Assembly: GCA_010093685.1 (NCBI GenBank)
Contig: MU006241.1
Location: forward strand, 777,363-800,058
Reading direction: 5' to 3'
Source of the DNA: Ophiobolus disseminans
Lineage: Eukaryota > Ascomycota > Dothideomycetes > Pleosporales > Phaeosphaeriaceae
DNA: 22,696 nucleotides
A program made the position numbers and the translations under genes. The notes under the pieces were generated by a model, which worked only from the letters and a program-made list of their open reading frames with translations, was not told the origin of the DNA and searched no databases. This document shows, one piece after another, positions 1-11,221 of the stretch; position 1 is the stretch's first letter; each line of letters starts with the position of its first letter.

Positions 1-762
1 CTTTGCCGCAGGCTTTAAGGAGAATACCTAGGATACGTGGTATAGAGCAGAGGATACAGGCTTAGATTACATTACTATTAGCTTCTCCTGCTACATAAAG
101 CACACAGAACGGTTTGTGAATCCTCTATAGAATAGGCTCTACGCTCTAGACAAGGCAGACTAGGAAACATTTGCACTAGCTCTAAAAGAGCAAGTAGAAA
201 GCAAAAATCTTGTGCAGATGCTAGAAACTGTAAATGCGCAAGTAGACAAGCTAGAGCTTAGCAGTCTATCTCTCTTAAAACAACTACAACAGGACCTAGA
301 CAACGCTGCAGATCTTCTTACGCAAAGCATACAAGAGGCTACAAAGAAAGCAATACCTAAGGCACGACGATGTAAAAGATCTAAGCCCTAGTGGAGCAAA
401 GATCTAGCAGAGCAAAGAAAGCAGGCAAGCAGAGCAATAAGAGTGCAGCAGGAGTTCCCTACGCCTACAAACGCAAGAAAAGCAAAAGCTAGAAGAGATC
501 AATACCTACAAGCAGTAAAACTAGCAAAAGCAAGTCACTAGGACAGCTTTCTGCAGAAGGCTAAAGGCAAGGATATCTTTAAAGCACTAAGCTATACAAA
601 GCAAAGAACTACTAGGCTTGTTCCTAAGCTGTAGTACTAACAGCAGGGAGAGCTAAGAAGAGCTACAGAGTTTAAAGAGCAATGCACTGCTTTTACAACA
701 ACTCTCTTTTTAAGCCTACCTAGCACGAATACACGCCTTAATTAGACTACCTATAGATAAGG
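1..762 (+). pseudogene. Tad-like LINE ORF2, 5' part (endonuclease C-terminus and linker), RIP-damaged
   Basis: Reading from base 5, one frame stays coherent to the Copia insertion and is broken only by TAG/TAA codons where Trp or Gln is expected (for example before DTWYRAED, and in KP-stop-WSKDLAEQ). The block GLDYITISF near bases 59-85 sits where apurinic endonucleases of LINEs carry an SDH motif. TTA-GAT-TAC is two C-to-T steps away from TCA-GAT-CAC, so the motif appears destroyed. A Lys/Gln-rich helical linker follows, then KGKDIFKAL before the RT domain. The element continues at 8722 after the Copia insertion, in the same frame once one copy of the target duplication (758-762 versus 8722-8726) is removed. 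The family call is by motif order; the 5' end lies outside the window. Confidence 0.8.
758..762. repeat. Target-site duplication of Copia-1, left copy (TAAGG)
   Basis: The left copy reads TAAGG and the right copy at 8722-8726 reads CAAGG. They differ by one CpA-to-TpA change, as expected from RIP. Joining the flanks across one copy restores a single LINE reading frame (Arg-Gln/stop-Gly-Asn), which supports these boundaries. Confidence 0.75.
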
Positions 763-936
763 TGTTGTTGCTGAGAGACGTTGGAACTTTAATTGAAATA
801 AGTGTATTGATCAGATAACTACTTAGGAAAGATTAGTTAAAAATCTAGGTTATATACCCTACGTTAGGGCCTTAATCCCCGAGCTTCCGGCCCTAATCCC
901 GTGATCAGCCTCGGCTTAAACCTCAATTCTCTAACA
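763..936 (-). repeat. Copia-1 3' LTR (left)
   Basis: 174 bp, starting TGTTGTTGCT and ending CTCTAACA on the plus strand (TG...CA in element sense). It matches 8548-8721 over its full length with about 15 differences by eye, all but one being C/T or G/A transitions. Confidence 0.92.
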
Positions 937-946
937 CACCCCCTAG
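937..946 (-). other. Copia-1 polypurine tract
   Basis: On the minus strand the sequence CTAGGGGGTG directly precedes the 3' LTR. This is the position and composition of the plus-strand primer of LTR retrotransposons. Confidence 0.5.
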
Positions 947-2663
947 TCTGTTTGCTCTAAGAGAAAGAGACTGTTCGTGCAGAGTAACTAGGCCAATCTA
1001 TTGCTTTACTCCTCATGCGGTAAGGTAAGATCAATCAGATTATTACTCTCTGTCGGGCTTGTCGGAGATTTGTGCTAAGCGCTCTCTAGTAAGTAGCCTA
1101 TAAGGCGTTTGACATAATGCTAGCGATTATTGTTGCCTTACTAAGAGGTGTGCAAGATCGGACTACCTAATTGTAGTGAGAGTGCGCTGTCGTTTTGTGA
1201 ACTCGCGCTCTAATCTAGGGTCCGAGAGGCATATATTAATAAGCTTAATGCCTATCCTTCTGCTCTTTACTCTTAATATTATCTATTATTATAGTAAGAC
1301 CCCTAATCGCTTTTGATCTCGTTCTGATCTCTTGCTAACTGTCGCTCAGCCTCCTAAGAAACAGCTCTTAGCTGCTTAGCAAGCCCACCTTGACAGGCTT
1401 CACGGCAAGAAGCAATCTACTGCTCTTAATGCTAAGCCTGAGCCTAAGCCCGCTTAATCTTCTACGCTTAGCCGTCGATCCGCGCGCCACCCTACAACGT
1501 CGCAGGAACTAGTGATAAGTGGAGGGGCTTCTAGGCTTCTAGGATCGCCGCCGCGCCGCCTAGATCCGTGCTAGCGTTGCGTGCAGAAGATATTTAATAG
1601 CTAGAAGAACGTTATGTGCCATGCTCAGCTAGGTCACTCTAACAGCTAGCGCTGCATTAAGTGTGGCACTCACTCGTGCTTTCTAATGCAAGTTTTGATT
1701 ACTGCTAACCTCTTGATCACTGCTAACTTGTTTAGGCGTCCTAATGCTCTTAGTCCCGCTCGCTAGCTTGCTTGAGGATATCTTGATTAGTAGGAGGCAA
1801 GTAATGTAAGTTTAGCCTTTCTGTAACTAATTAACTATGCTAACCTTTAATAGCCTAAGGGATTTGCGCGCAATCGCGCTTTCTTAGCTTAAGCGATTAG
1901 AGATGCTGAGTCTAATTAGCGTGCTAACAACACTGCTAAAGCCAAGGCTGTAGCTAAAGCGAAGGCGGCTAAGACACTATCTAAGTCATCAACCCAATTA
2001 AGAGCTCCGCCTGCTTCGTCTCCTGCTGCTCCCTCTTCACCTCTTTAGGGATCGTTGCGCAATTAAGGATCTCAACTCCTATAATCTCTGCTCTTACCTT
2101 CTTCTTAGCGATTAGCGCTTTAAGATCTGTTGCTATACTAGAGTGGACAGTATCCAAATTAGCAGCAGCAACCTGATTATCAGCAGCAGTCTGGATATTA
2201 GCAGCTTGATTAGCAGCTGCGCTCGCCTTCTTAGCAGCTCTGTTACAATGCTCAGCCTAGCTTAGTGTACAATTTAGGCTACGTTGATCTAAGCTACAGC
2301 CTATTCATGCCTAGTACGCGCGCTGCTCCACCTCCTCCGCTGATGTTTGCTGCTCAGCTAACTAGCTTTGTTTGGCTATTAAGTGGGCGCCCTTCGACCG
2401 CATCCTCGCTTAGTCGCTGCATTAGCCTGTCTAATATAATTAACAGCTACACTACTAATGCTCTTAAGGATAATAGTCTTTTAATTCCGCGCTAGCGACT
2501 TCGATCTAAGCGACAGGAGACGCCTAAGTACACTAGTGATCAGACACGCATATACTCGCCTAGGACGGCGAAGATTTATAACAATCTTGATCGCTCTATA
2601 AGCAACTTCATTAGAAGGGGTAGCGGTATTAGCGGTAGTGCTGGTCGTGGTGGTGGTTCTTAA
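940..2663 (+). pseudogene. Antisense additional ORF of Copia-1 (unknown function, zinc-knuckle-like)
   Basis: One plus-strand frame (codons starting at positions divisible by 3) runs from near the LTR to TAA at 2661-2663. It is interrupted only by TAG, TAA and TGA codons of the RIP type. An ATG in this frame lies at 1248, but the frame is coherent from about 960, so the start is open. Visible features in order: a Cys-rich stretch near 969-1190; a Cys/His cluster at 1617-1680 (CHAQ.GHSNS then RCIKCGTHSC), which could bind zinc or nucleic acid; an Ala/Lys-rich stretch (1930-2040); a Gln-rich tract at about 2130-2250 where many Gln codons are now TAG; a Pro-rich patch (2310-2340); and a Gly-rich C-terminus (SGISGSAGRGGGS). 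The frame converges tail-to-tail with pol. I do not recognise the family. It is probably an accessory element protein or a captured host gene. Confidence 0.6.
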
Positions 2664-5419
2664 TGTGGTTTCTAATCTAGCTTGTTACTTTTCTTTTTCT
2701 TTTTCTTAATCTTCTGCTAGGCTCTTAGCGTGCTCAGCTTCCTTTGAAAGCCTTAAGCGCTGAGCTAGGCTTAATTGTAGATAAAAGTGACTTCTAATTA
2801 GATCTTCTCTACTCTTACATCTGCATCCTGATCTGTAATTATAATTATCTTGCTTGCATCTTAGAAGTTTATTAGCTTCTTAAAGTGATCAAGCTGTTAA
2901 CGCGTAAGCGACTTAGTGAGCCTATTAGCAGGCATAAATCTTGTTTCTAAGTACTCCACTAAGAATAATCCTTTCGCATATTCCTAGCGCAGCTACATGT
3001 TTTGTATGTTAACATAGCGCAAACGAGTCGTGATCCGCTTATTCTTCTCTACTACTAGCCTAATTGTCTGTTGATTATTACACTAGATCTTCTACAGTTC
3101 ACCTAGATTAAGCATTAGTTTCTTAAAGAAACGCTTAAGCGCTATAGCTTCCTTAGTCGCATGCTCGAGCGCGATTAGCTTAGCTTCTGTTGTCGACATG
3201 GTTACAGTCGCTTGTCTAGCCGCTTTCTAAAGGATTGGCCTACTAAATAGCATTGCTATATACCTATAAGAGGATCTTCGTGATTCTTGATTATTGGCGA
3301 ATAAAGCGTCCCCGCAGATTATTAGATCTAGTCCGTTAAAGTTCCTATACTAGATCGCTTCCTAGCGTGTGCAGTATAGGTACATAATCACTCGCTCTAT
3401 AGCTTTTAGATGCTAATTGCTAGAGTTCGTAAGGAAGTGGGACAACTTAGACACTAAAAACGCGATGTCTAGGCATAGCATAATCGCCGTGTACAGCACT
3501 AAGCCTACTTGCTCTTAGTATTCCTTAATCTCTTGCTTAGTAGCTTCTCTATTGCTTTTAATTAGCTCCTCTAATAGGAGTAGTGTTAAAGGGAATGTTC
3601 TATCCTTAAGCCTAAACCTCTTAGTGATCTTGTTAATGTATGTATCGTAGACTAGCGTGATTGATCGGTCCTAGCGATTCCTTACTACTCTTACGCCTAG
3701 GAACTATTCTACTAGCTCTTAATCTTAGATCTCGTACTTTCCTTTGATTAACGCCTAGAGCTTTTAAGCTTTAGCTTTATAGCTTATCTTGTATATTAGC
3801 AAGATGTTATCTACATAAAACAAGATTAGCATCTTGCGGTCCTAATCGAAGAACAGGCACAGTTCTTCTTTTGCCGCTATTAGGCCTAGCAATTAGAGGG
3901 TGCCTAAGAACTCCTTATACTAGAGCAGGGGTAAATCTCTTAGTCCGTACAGCGCTCGGTTGAGCCTTACGCACATTCTATCTTTCTTAAACCCGTCTAG
4001 CATCTTATAGATCACTAGGTCCTATGCCGTGATCTTAGCATTAAGGAATGCTCCTACGACATTGTACTGCATAATCTCTATATTAAAGCGAGCAGCGATC
4101 GCTATCGCCGCTTAGAAAGGACTTTGCAGCTAGAGTGGCTGTATCTATAGAGAGTTTAGTAAGTCCTTCTCTTAGAGATTACCCCTTACAACGATCCGCG
4201 CTTTGCATTTAAGCAAGTATCTGTCTTAATTAAACTTGTATGTCTACACCTATTTAAGCGGTAGAGGCCTACTTAGGGCTTGCGATCTTAGGATCTCGGA
4301 CTAAGTTCCTTGCTTGCATAGCTAATTGACTTCCTTCTTAGAAGCTTGCTTAAACAACTCTTTGTATAGATGTTGCATTAGCTGTTTCTATATTATCGGC
4401 GGTGATAGAAGCTTATCTCGATAGAGGCAAGCACTTCCCTTAATTGTAGCTCTTAGCGCTTGCTCTCTAAGCATAGCTGCTATAACTACTGCATTTAGTG
4501 TCTTGTAGCTCGATCGCTTATCCTAGGGTCTATTTACACCTAGGAGAAAGGTATTCTAAAAGTCGCACTATAGATCTAATAGCCTATTAAGAATATTAGT
4601 ATCCGCGATTAATGCATAAACACCTCTCTTATCTTTTCTACTCTCTAGTTAATTGTTATGTGTCTAATCTCTTAGTCTCCTTGTTCTTTAAGGCAGATAC
4701 TAGTGCACTAATCCTTCTGCAGCTGCACTGCGCAGTCTCCTGCTTGATCTTGTAGTTAGTAGTTGTAATAGCCCTACTTCACCCACCGCTATAGAGGCAT
4801 AGCGCGTAGATTAAGTGGCAAGGTTAGCTGCACGCATCAGCGCAGCCCGTAGAGGTCCTAAACCTCTAGTAATTAATAAACTAGCTCCTACTGCGGGAGT
4901 GTGCACCTCCCGCTAGCTGTCTACACTATCGCGATCGCGTTGCGCGCGACCGCTCCCCGCAATCTCTAGATTAGGAGTTGCCTCTAGAGTAGCAAGTCTA
5001 GTTTAATCACCCTAGCTTGTGCGGATTCTTAGATAGTCACTAGCTGTGTTCGCATCTCGCACAGTTTCTGCCTGCTTATCTTCTTAATTATCTGCTAGGC
5101 CTAGCGGACTTTCAAGGTCTTAAGCCTGCTTACCCCTAAGTTGTTGCTTAGTGGCTAGTTCTTTGCTCCTAGCTGCCTGCTCACTAAGCAGCTAGACATT
5201 AATGTCTAGCTCTTCAATCACTTCTCTGTCATAGAGCATGTCTATAAGCCTAACTGCCCGCTCCTTAATTATGCCTACCTTCTTTACTTCTTTATAGAAG
5301 AGAGTCTTATTAAAGGTGACGTTCCGTGTTGTAATCACTTAATCGAGCGTTAGGACCTATATTCTGTAGATGTTTAACACTCGATATCCGATTAAGTATC
5401 TAATATATCCCCTTAGGTT

Positions 5420-5432
5420 AACTTTGAACCCC
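5420..5432. repeat. Target-site duplication of nested LINE-B, left copy
   Basis: AACTTTGAACCCC (13 bp) is repeated exactly at 5845-5857, immediately after the poly-A of the inserted LINE fragment. This is a standard footprint of target-primed reverse transcription. Confidence 0.93.
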
Positions 5433-5844
5433 ACCTTCTCCTACACTGCAAGCACTATACAAAAGAGAGGAAAATGATGTTAAACACATTAGACGTGCCT
5501 ACTCTAACGCTACAACAGCTATTTGGTACTGCAAAGGGAAGTGCTGTGTTAATAGACTTCTTAAGGAAAACAGAGATTGCTACAGCAAGATGGCTGCTAG
5601 CAGCAGGAGCCCTCTAAGGGCATATAACAACGACAAAATCGCAAAAAAAAGATAGAAAGAGAGAATAGGCAGGAATGCACAACGCAGGTGAAAGACTGCA
5701 GCTGATAGCACCAAGCGTGGACTCTAGAAAAGAGAGATTAGCAAGGTATGCGCAGCGCTCCATAGTCCCTAGGACTGCATGAGCTTCATTGTATTTATGC
5801 TAGCAATAGGTAGTGCAATGTAAATGATATAAAAAAAAAAAAAA
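5433..5844 (+). mobile_element. LINE-B: 5'-truncated Tad-like LINE nested in Copia-1
   Basis: A 412-bp insertion flanked by exact 13-bp duplications and ending in a run of about 16 A. Frame 5435-5617 encodes the last 60 residues of LINE ORF2 without any internal stop, including a Cys/His segment (LLLHCKHYTKER) typical of the C-terminal zinc-knuckle region of LINE polymerases, then an Ala/Leu-rich tail ending in TAA. Its 3' UTR (from 5711) matches the 3' end of the large LINE at 11222-11333. It keeps several TGG triplets, unlike the large copy, so it is younger, was too short to be mutated efficiently, or both. Confidence 0.9.
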
Positions 5845-5857
5845 AACTTTGAACCCC
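5845..5857. repeat. Target-site duplication of nested LINE-B, right copy
   Basis: Exact 13-bp match to 5420-5432. The exact boundary with the poly-A is ambiguous by a few A residues. Confidence 0.9.
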
Positions 5858-8531
5858 TGTTTATCTCGCCTAGCTGCGCGCTCCCGATCCAAAGGGTATG
5901 CGCGGTAGCCGTAAGCAAAGATTCTACTCTAATTAGGTCGAAGATTAGCAGTCCTATACCTCACTTGCGCTAGCTCGTACTAGCAGAAGTACTGCTAAAA
6001 CTAGTTATCTAGGACTTTGTTAGGCGATTAATAGTTGTGCAGCTTGTTCGGGCTTATGTTATACAGATAACCCGCTGCTTCTATAATATCTAGCTAGAGA
6101 TCTTAAGGGAGGTTTGCGCTTAGTTGCATAACTACACTCTTCTTAATAATCTCTCTTCCTGCTCTTTTAGCTAAGCCGCTCAGCTTATAGGTGTAGGATA
6201 GCAGAGTAATAATTTCAATGCCTATTTCGATTGCCTATTCTTCGTACCTTAATCTCCTATGCTAAGGTTTCGTAGCTGCGTTGTTGTCCTAGTTAATGTA
6301 CACTACCTTTAGGCTGTACTTAGTGCCTGCTTAATCAACGTAACTAGTAATCGCCTCTATAATCGATTTCAGCGACTTGTCCATCAGAATTACGACTGTA
6401 ATCTTCCTAGAGAACTCTTCCTTAATAATTAATGTCTACTGCTCTCCTAGCCTTCCTCTCGGCATGTTAAACAGATCCCACGAGATCCTGTAGTAAGGTC
6501 GTAGCGATCACTCTCTAGGCCTGCGCGAGATGACTTAAGTGGCATGTGTAACTAAGCAATTAGTGCATTTAGCTCTTCTTATGCTAGCAATCTCTACATT
6601 TTGCACAGCATAAGCGAGTGCTTGCAGCGCTCGCTGTCCTAGATACCCTAATTGTTGGTGCTAGAGAGCCTTATCGCCCCTCTTAACCTAAGGCTACTAT
6701 AATCTTCTAGTTGCGTTCACGATTATTGAGGACGATAGACAAGAGCAAATAGGCTTATATTTAAGGAATGTAAGGTTGTGCTAGCAGTAAAGCTTAGCTA
6801 GCACTACATTGTCGTTAATCGATCCGAGTCTTAAAGTACTATCTAAGCCTAAATACTAGACCTTTGCCTTCTTAAGCAAGTGCTCTGATACAATGTTAAC
6901 GTGAAAACCCTTGACAATCTAGACGTTTTTAAGTATTAAGTCTTCTGTCTTCTTGCCTTGGACCCCGTTGATCGCGTTCTTAATCACTCGATCACTATAG
7001 CCTAAGATTAGCAGCGACTAAGTGCTAGCGTCGATGCTATCTTCTAGAGCAGCCTTCCTGAAAGTGCCTTCCTTTATAAAGCTTTGATTATTATTAACTA
7101 AATGCACTGCTCCACCGCCGTTAAGGATAGTGCTTATTGATAGTGGGTGAGCGTGTTGAATAGTGCTGTACACCCTAAATGCTAGATTATCCTTAAACTA
7201 GCTAGGATCAATTAAGGCTGCTTGCAGCGAGCTAGGATAGTTAGCGGAAGCTATGCCTTTGCCTAATTCTCTAGAGAAGATTGATTAGACAGTGCTTATT
7301 AGTTTCTAACCTGAGTTGGTTATACTTTTGCGTAGCTCTGCATTTTCCTTTTTTGCTAGCCGCTTATAGATCTTAGTTCGATCTAAGTCTGTTAGCGCAA
7401 GGGGTAGCGGCCTAGCTAAGCTTAATCTAGTACACGCTGTCTCAAGCCATCGGCAATTTAGTAGAGTCTACTTATGCAATCCACTTAGCTTGCATAGGCA
7501 CTTGTGTTAGTTAGTATTTAATGCAGGGTACCGCTTTCTTTAGTGGGGTGATCTATCCCCCGCGAAAGTCGCAAACACGCTAGCAGATTTCCCTCTAGTT
7601 TCTAAGCTAGTAATCTCGTGCTCCTGTAGAGTGAGCAAGAACATGCAGGCTACCTAATCTATAGTCATAGCTGTCCCGCCTATAGCTGCTGTTATTAGGA
7701 TTATTTGTTAAAGGTTTCTTGCCTATTCTAGTGCAAACTTTGCTCCGATCGCCTTAAGGAAATCCTAAAGGACTAGATCACCCTCAACTTCTGCGAGGTG
7801 CTAAGCTCTAGCCTGTGTGTACAGCATCTGCCACTGCGTGAACTACGTTTCTAGCTTAATCCGCCTGTTGCGAGCCTTCGCAAGGTGCTCGCAGTATTGC
7901 TAGCAGATTAGCATCGAGGTTGTTAAGTTAATTGGCGCAAGCTCTGCTTTTAGCTTCCTAATTAAGGCTTGTAGTGTAGTCTAGTCTTCTGCAAGAAGCA
8001 TAATCTAAATTAGAGCTAGTAGCTTATAGGCAATAGTCTTGTGTACCCATTCGAGCATGTTGCTAAGCTTAGCAACATTACTCTTCTACTAATTAAGCTC
8101 TACTTTGTAGACAGCTATATCCTCTAGGTGCGTGATTATTGCTTCTACGCGGTCTTCCTTGGCCTTGTTGTACTCTATAAGCTTCTGTTAGAGGGCCTTC
8201 TTTTGCTAATCTAGCATCTTGTTTATTTCTTTAGCAGGCTTCTCTAGGAGCGAATTGAGCTCTAGGTAATCAGGTGCCTGATCATCGATTAGGGCCTATG
8301 TTTCCTTGTCTAGATCGACAAGATCCTAGATTCCTTTGCCTGCGCAATAGAACTAGAGTTAGGCGTACTAGTACAGCTAGTTAGATCGGCTTTTAAGGAG
8401 CGCATTGTGTGCATCGACTCTGTCGTCGTTTATTGTGCGTGTGTAGATCGGGAGATAATAGAGTAGTGTGATCGTTCTAACACTCTTAGCAGTGCTAGGT
8501 ACGCAGGGAGAATTAACTCTACGATCCTAAA

Positions 8532-8547
8532 GCGCTGGGCTTATAAC
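8532..8547 (-). other. Copia-1 primer-binding site (half-tRNA, initiator Met type)
   Basis: On the minus strand, directly after the 5' LTR, the sequence is GTTATAAGCCCAGCGC. With one G-to-A change it is complementary to the anticodon stem-loop of eukaryotic initiator tRNA-Met (CAU anticodon), the internal tRNA cleavage site used as primer by several Copia elements. The second LTR element at 22386 has the same core. Confidence 0.7.
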
Positions 8548-8721
8548 TGTTGTTGCTAAGAGACATTAGAACTTTAATTGAAATGAGTGTATTGATCAGA
8601 TAACTACTTAGGAAAGATTAGATGAAAATCCAGGTTATATACCCTACGTCGGGGCTTTGATCCCCGAGCTTCCGGCTCTAATCCCGTGATCGGCCTCGGC
8701 TCAAACCTCAATTCTCTAATA
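8548..8721 (-). repeat. Copia-1 5' LTR (right)
   Basis: 174-bp partner of 763-936. It ends ...CTCTAATA, a RIP-altered version of the CTCTAACA end in the other LTR. It is followed by the CAAGG target duplication and then by LINE coding sequence. Confidence 0.92.
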
Positions 8722-10636
8722 CAAGGCAACTAGGAATAGCGAGAAGAGCTAGACGAGATTAAGGTGTATAACGCTATCTTTACTAGTTCTCCTACAAAAG
8801 CACTAGGCATAGATTAGCTCTCTTTTGCTATTCTACGCAAGGCATACAACGCAGAAAGCAAGGTTTTCTACCTTCTTTATAGAGCTCTTTTTGTAGCAGG
8901 CTATTATCCTAAGAGCTAGAGAGAAGCAATAGGTGTAATACTACCAAAAGCAAAAAAGAAGGACTACTTGCTACCTAAGGCCTATAGAGTTATCTCCCTG
9001 CTTAACTGCCTAGGCAAAGCATTTGAAAAAATCCTAGCTACACGGCTTAGCTACCTCGCTGAAACAGGAAATCTTCTTTAGGATACACAGATAGGAGGGA
9101 GAAAACAGAGGTCTGCTCTAGACGCCTACCTTCTTCTATAGTCAAAAGTTCAAGAAGTATAGAAAAAGAAGCATACTACTGCGCTACTATTTGTAGATAT
9201 AAAAGGAGCTTTTAACTACGTATCAGCAAATCAGCTCCTAGCTATGTGCTACAAACTTAAGCTTCCTCTAGCCTTAATTAGGTAGATTAGCTTCTTTCTG
9301 TCTCAGCGCTCTATACAGCTAAGATTTAACAGCAAAACTCAGCCTCTATTGAAAGTTAAGATAGGCATACCGTAAGGATCACCAATCTTGCCTATTCTTT
9401 TTCTTCTCTATATTAGAGATATTTGTAAAGTAAGGCCTAATACATTTACCTTCTCCTATATTAACGATATCTGTATTAGAGCAAGCGCAAGGTTAACAAA
9501 GAAGCTTAAGTAAATACTTAAGGAAACTGCAAGAGCTATATTACAAGAAGCTAGAGAAAGCGCAATTAAGTTTAACGTTAAGAAAACTAAACTCCTCTAT
9601 GCTAGCCGCAAAAGAGAAATTAATGCAAAACCTGTGCATGTAGGAGAAAGCCTAATACAGCTAAGCAACTGCGTACGCTAGCTAGGCTTCTTCCTAGACA
9701 ATAAGCTATCCTACAAAAAGCATGTACAGACAAAGGTTGCTGTTGCGCAATAGGTTTTCTACCGCTTTTAGAGGCTAGGCAATACACAGCGAGGTCTTAG
9801 CACATAGACTATAAGGCAGCTCTATATAGCGTGTGTTTCTGCTATTGCAGACTATAGAGTGCAGCTGTAGTAGGGAAAGAGAAAGCAATCCCTACTTCGA
9901 GAATACTAGCAACTACAGAACTTAGCGTTACGTTAGATCCTAGGAGCTTTTAAAGGATCTCTAACAAAAGCTATAGAGATTAAAGCTGCAATTCTGCCTC
10001 TACATCTGCGAGCAGAAAAGCTCTGCTAACAATATGCTATTAGAACTCTATCTTTTGCAAAGAGCTATCCTATTAGGAAAGCAATACAGCGCTAGAAACA
10101 ACTTTATATATCTACGCAGTTTAGAGAACTGTCTAAGAGAACACAAGGGCACAGCAACGTCAAAGAAATCTCTATACTGCTAGCAAAGCTATAGAGCAAA
10201 GCTGCCTCTACCTACGCTACATTTACAATCCCAAAAAACAGCAAATCAGAAACAGTAGACCTGCACAAGCAATGCCTACAAGATCTATAGTATAAAGAAA
10301 AGGCGCCTATCCTATTGTATACAGACAGCTCTAAGATTAGAGAGGACGTAGCTGCAGGTTACTGTTAAGTCTCTATACAAGGGAAATATATCCAGGCAAA
10401 GAACTTTAGCCTAGGAGAGAAACTAGAGATTATAGATGCAGAGCTTATTGCAGCTTACCAGGCTCTTAAAAGCCTACCCCAGAGCCTACAGGGAGAGGAA
10501 ATACACGTCTTTATAGACAGTTAAGCTGCTCTAAAAAGACTGCAGAAAATCTCTCTTACAGGCGGCTAAAGAGTCTGCTATAAGATAACAGAGCTATGCA
10601 AGCAGCTAGCAACGCAGAACAAAGTCTCTATATCCT
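8722..10636 (+). pseudogene. Tad-like LINE ORF2, reverse transcriptase and RNase H domains, RIP-damaged
   Basis: Continuation of the LINE split at 762. A single frame shows RT blocks in order: an N-terminal region (TSSPTKALGID, near 8785-8815), LPKAYRVISLLNCLGKAFEK (about 8968-9030), TQIGGRKQRSALDAYL (about 9085-9135), ALLFVDIKGAFNYV (9180-9222), GIP-stop-GSPILP where PQG is expected (about 9365-9393), and FSYINDI (9451-9471) where Y-x-D-D is expected. RNase H follows with YTDSSK (Asp at 10324), IIDAELIA (Glu at 10441) and VFIDS (Asp at 10516), so its three acidic residues are kept. In-frame stops are almost all TAG at Trp/Gln sites. The frame runs into the run of N at 10637. Confidence 0.9.
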
Positions 10637-11221
10637 NNNNNNNNNNNNNNNNNNNNNNNNNNNNNNNNNNNNNNNNNNNNNNNNNNNNNNNNNNNNNNNN
10701 NNNNNNNNNNNNNNNNNNNNNNNNNNNNNNNNNNNNNNNNNNNNNNNNNNNNNNNNNNNNNNNNNNNNNNNNNNNNNNNNNNNNNNNNNNNNNNNNNNNN
10801 NNNNNNNNNNNNNNNNNNNNNNNNNNNNNNNNNNNNNNNNNNNNNNNNNNNNNNNNNNNNNNNNNNNNNNNNNNNNNNNNNNNNNNNNNNNNNNNNNNNN
10901 NNNNNNNNNNNNNNNNNNNNNNNNNNNNNNNNNNNNNNNNNNNNNNNNNNNNNNNNNNNNNNNNNNNNNNNNNNNNNNNNNNNNNNNNNNNNNNNNNNNN
11001 NNNNNNNNNNNNNNNNNNNNNNNNNNNNNNNNNNNNNNNNNNNNNNNNNNNNNNNNNNNNNNNNNNNNNNNNNNNNNNNNNNNNNNNNNNNNNNNNNNNN
11101 NNNNNNNNNNNNNNNNNNNNNNNNNNNNNNNNNNNNNNNNNNNNNNNNNNNNNNNNNNNNNNNNNNNNNNNNNNNNNNNNNNNNNNNNNNNNNNNNNNNN
11201 NNNNNNNNNNNNNNNNNNNNN
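10637..11221. other. Assembly gap (585 N) inside the LINE
   Basis: An unbroken run of N. By comparison with LINE-B it should hold the end of ORF2 (C-terminal Cys/His region) and the start of the 3' UTR of the large LINE. That both sides belong to one LINE copy is inferred from orientation and from the 3' match at 11222. Confidence 0.95.

Larger units (their letters stand above)
2670..8490 (-). pseudogene. Copia-1 gag-pol polyprotein (gag, protease, integrase, RT, RNase H), RIP-inactivated
   Basis: Minus-strand translation gives a near-continuous polyprotein. In order: a gag N-terminus (KGI-stop-DLVDLDKET, near 8340) and helical gag; a Cys-rich knuckle (KCLCKLSGLHK, about 7480-7510); a protease with NGGGAVHLVNN (7095-7122) where D-S/G-G is expected; an integrase block (DLFNMPRGRQGEQ, about 6450-6500); RT with NVVGAFLNA (around 4061) and YVDNILL (3800-3817); and RNase H with TMSTTEAKLIALEHATKEA (3136-3195), CNNQQT (3068-3082) and RYVNIQNM (2998-3016). 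Expected catalytic Asp residues in protease, RT (two) and RNase H (two) are now Asn by G-to-A, and many Trp/Gln codons are TAG. A nested LINE fragment (5433-5844) splits the frame between integrase and RT. The gag start and pol stop are uncertain; pol ends near 2672, next to the stop of the convergent antisense ORF. Confidence 0.88.
763..8721 (-). mobile_element. Copia-1: full-length Ty1/Copia LTR retrotransposon, RIP-inactivated
   Basis: Two 174-bp direct LTRs (763-936 and 8548-8721) bound an internal region coding on the minus strand in the order gag, protease, integrase, RT, RNase H. This order is diagnostic of Ty1/Copia. A primer-binding site adjoins the right (5') LTR and a purine-rich tract (complement of 937-945) adjoins the left (3') LTR. 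The element interrupts the LINE ORF with a 5-bp duplication. It is longer than the usual 5 kb because of an extra 1.7-kb region with an antisense ORF and a 412-bp nested LINE fragment. Every domain carries in-frame TAG/TAA stops, so it cannot move on its own. Confidence 0.92.

Noticed and set aside
1..10636. TAG codons as reassigned sense codons (alternative genetic code)
   Set aside because: TAG appears at both Trp and Gln sites and only in repeats, TAA and TGA also occur, and the island genes use normal stops; RIP explains it.
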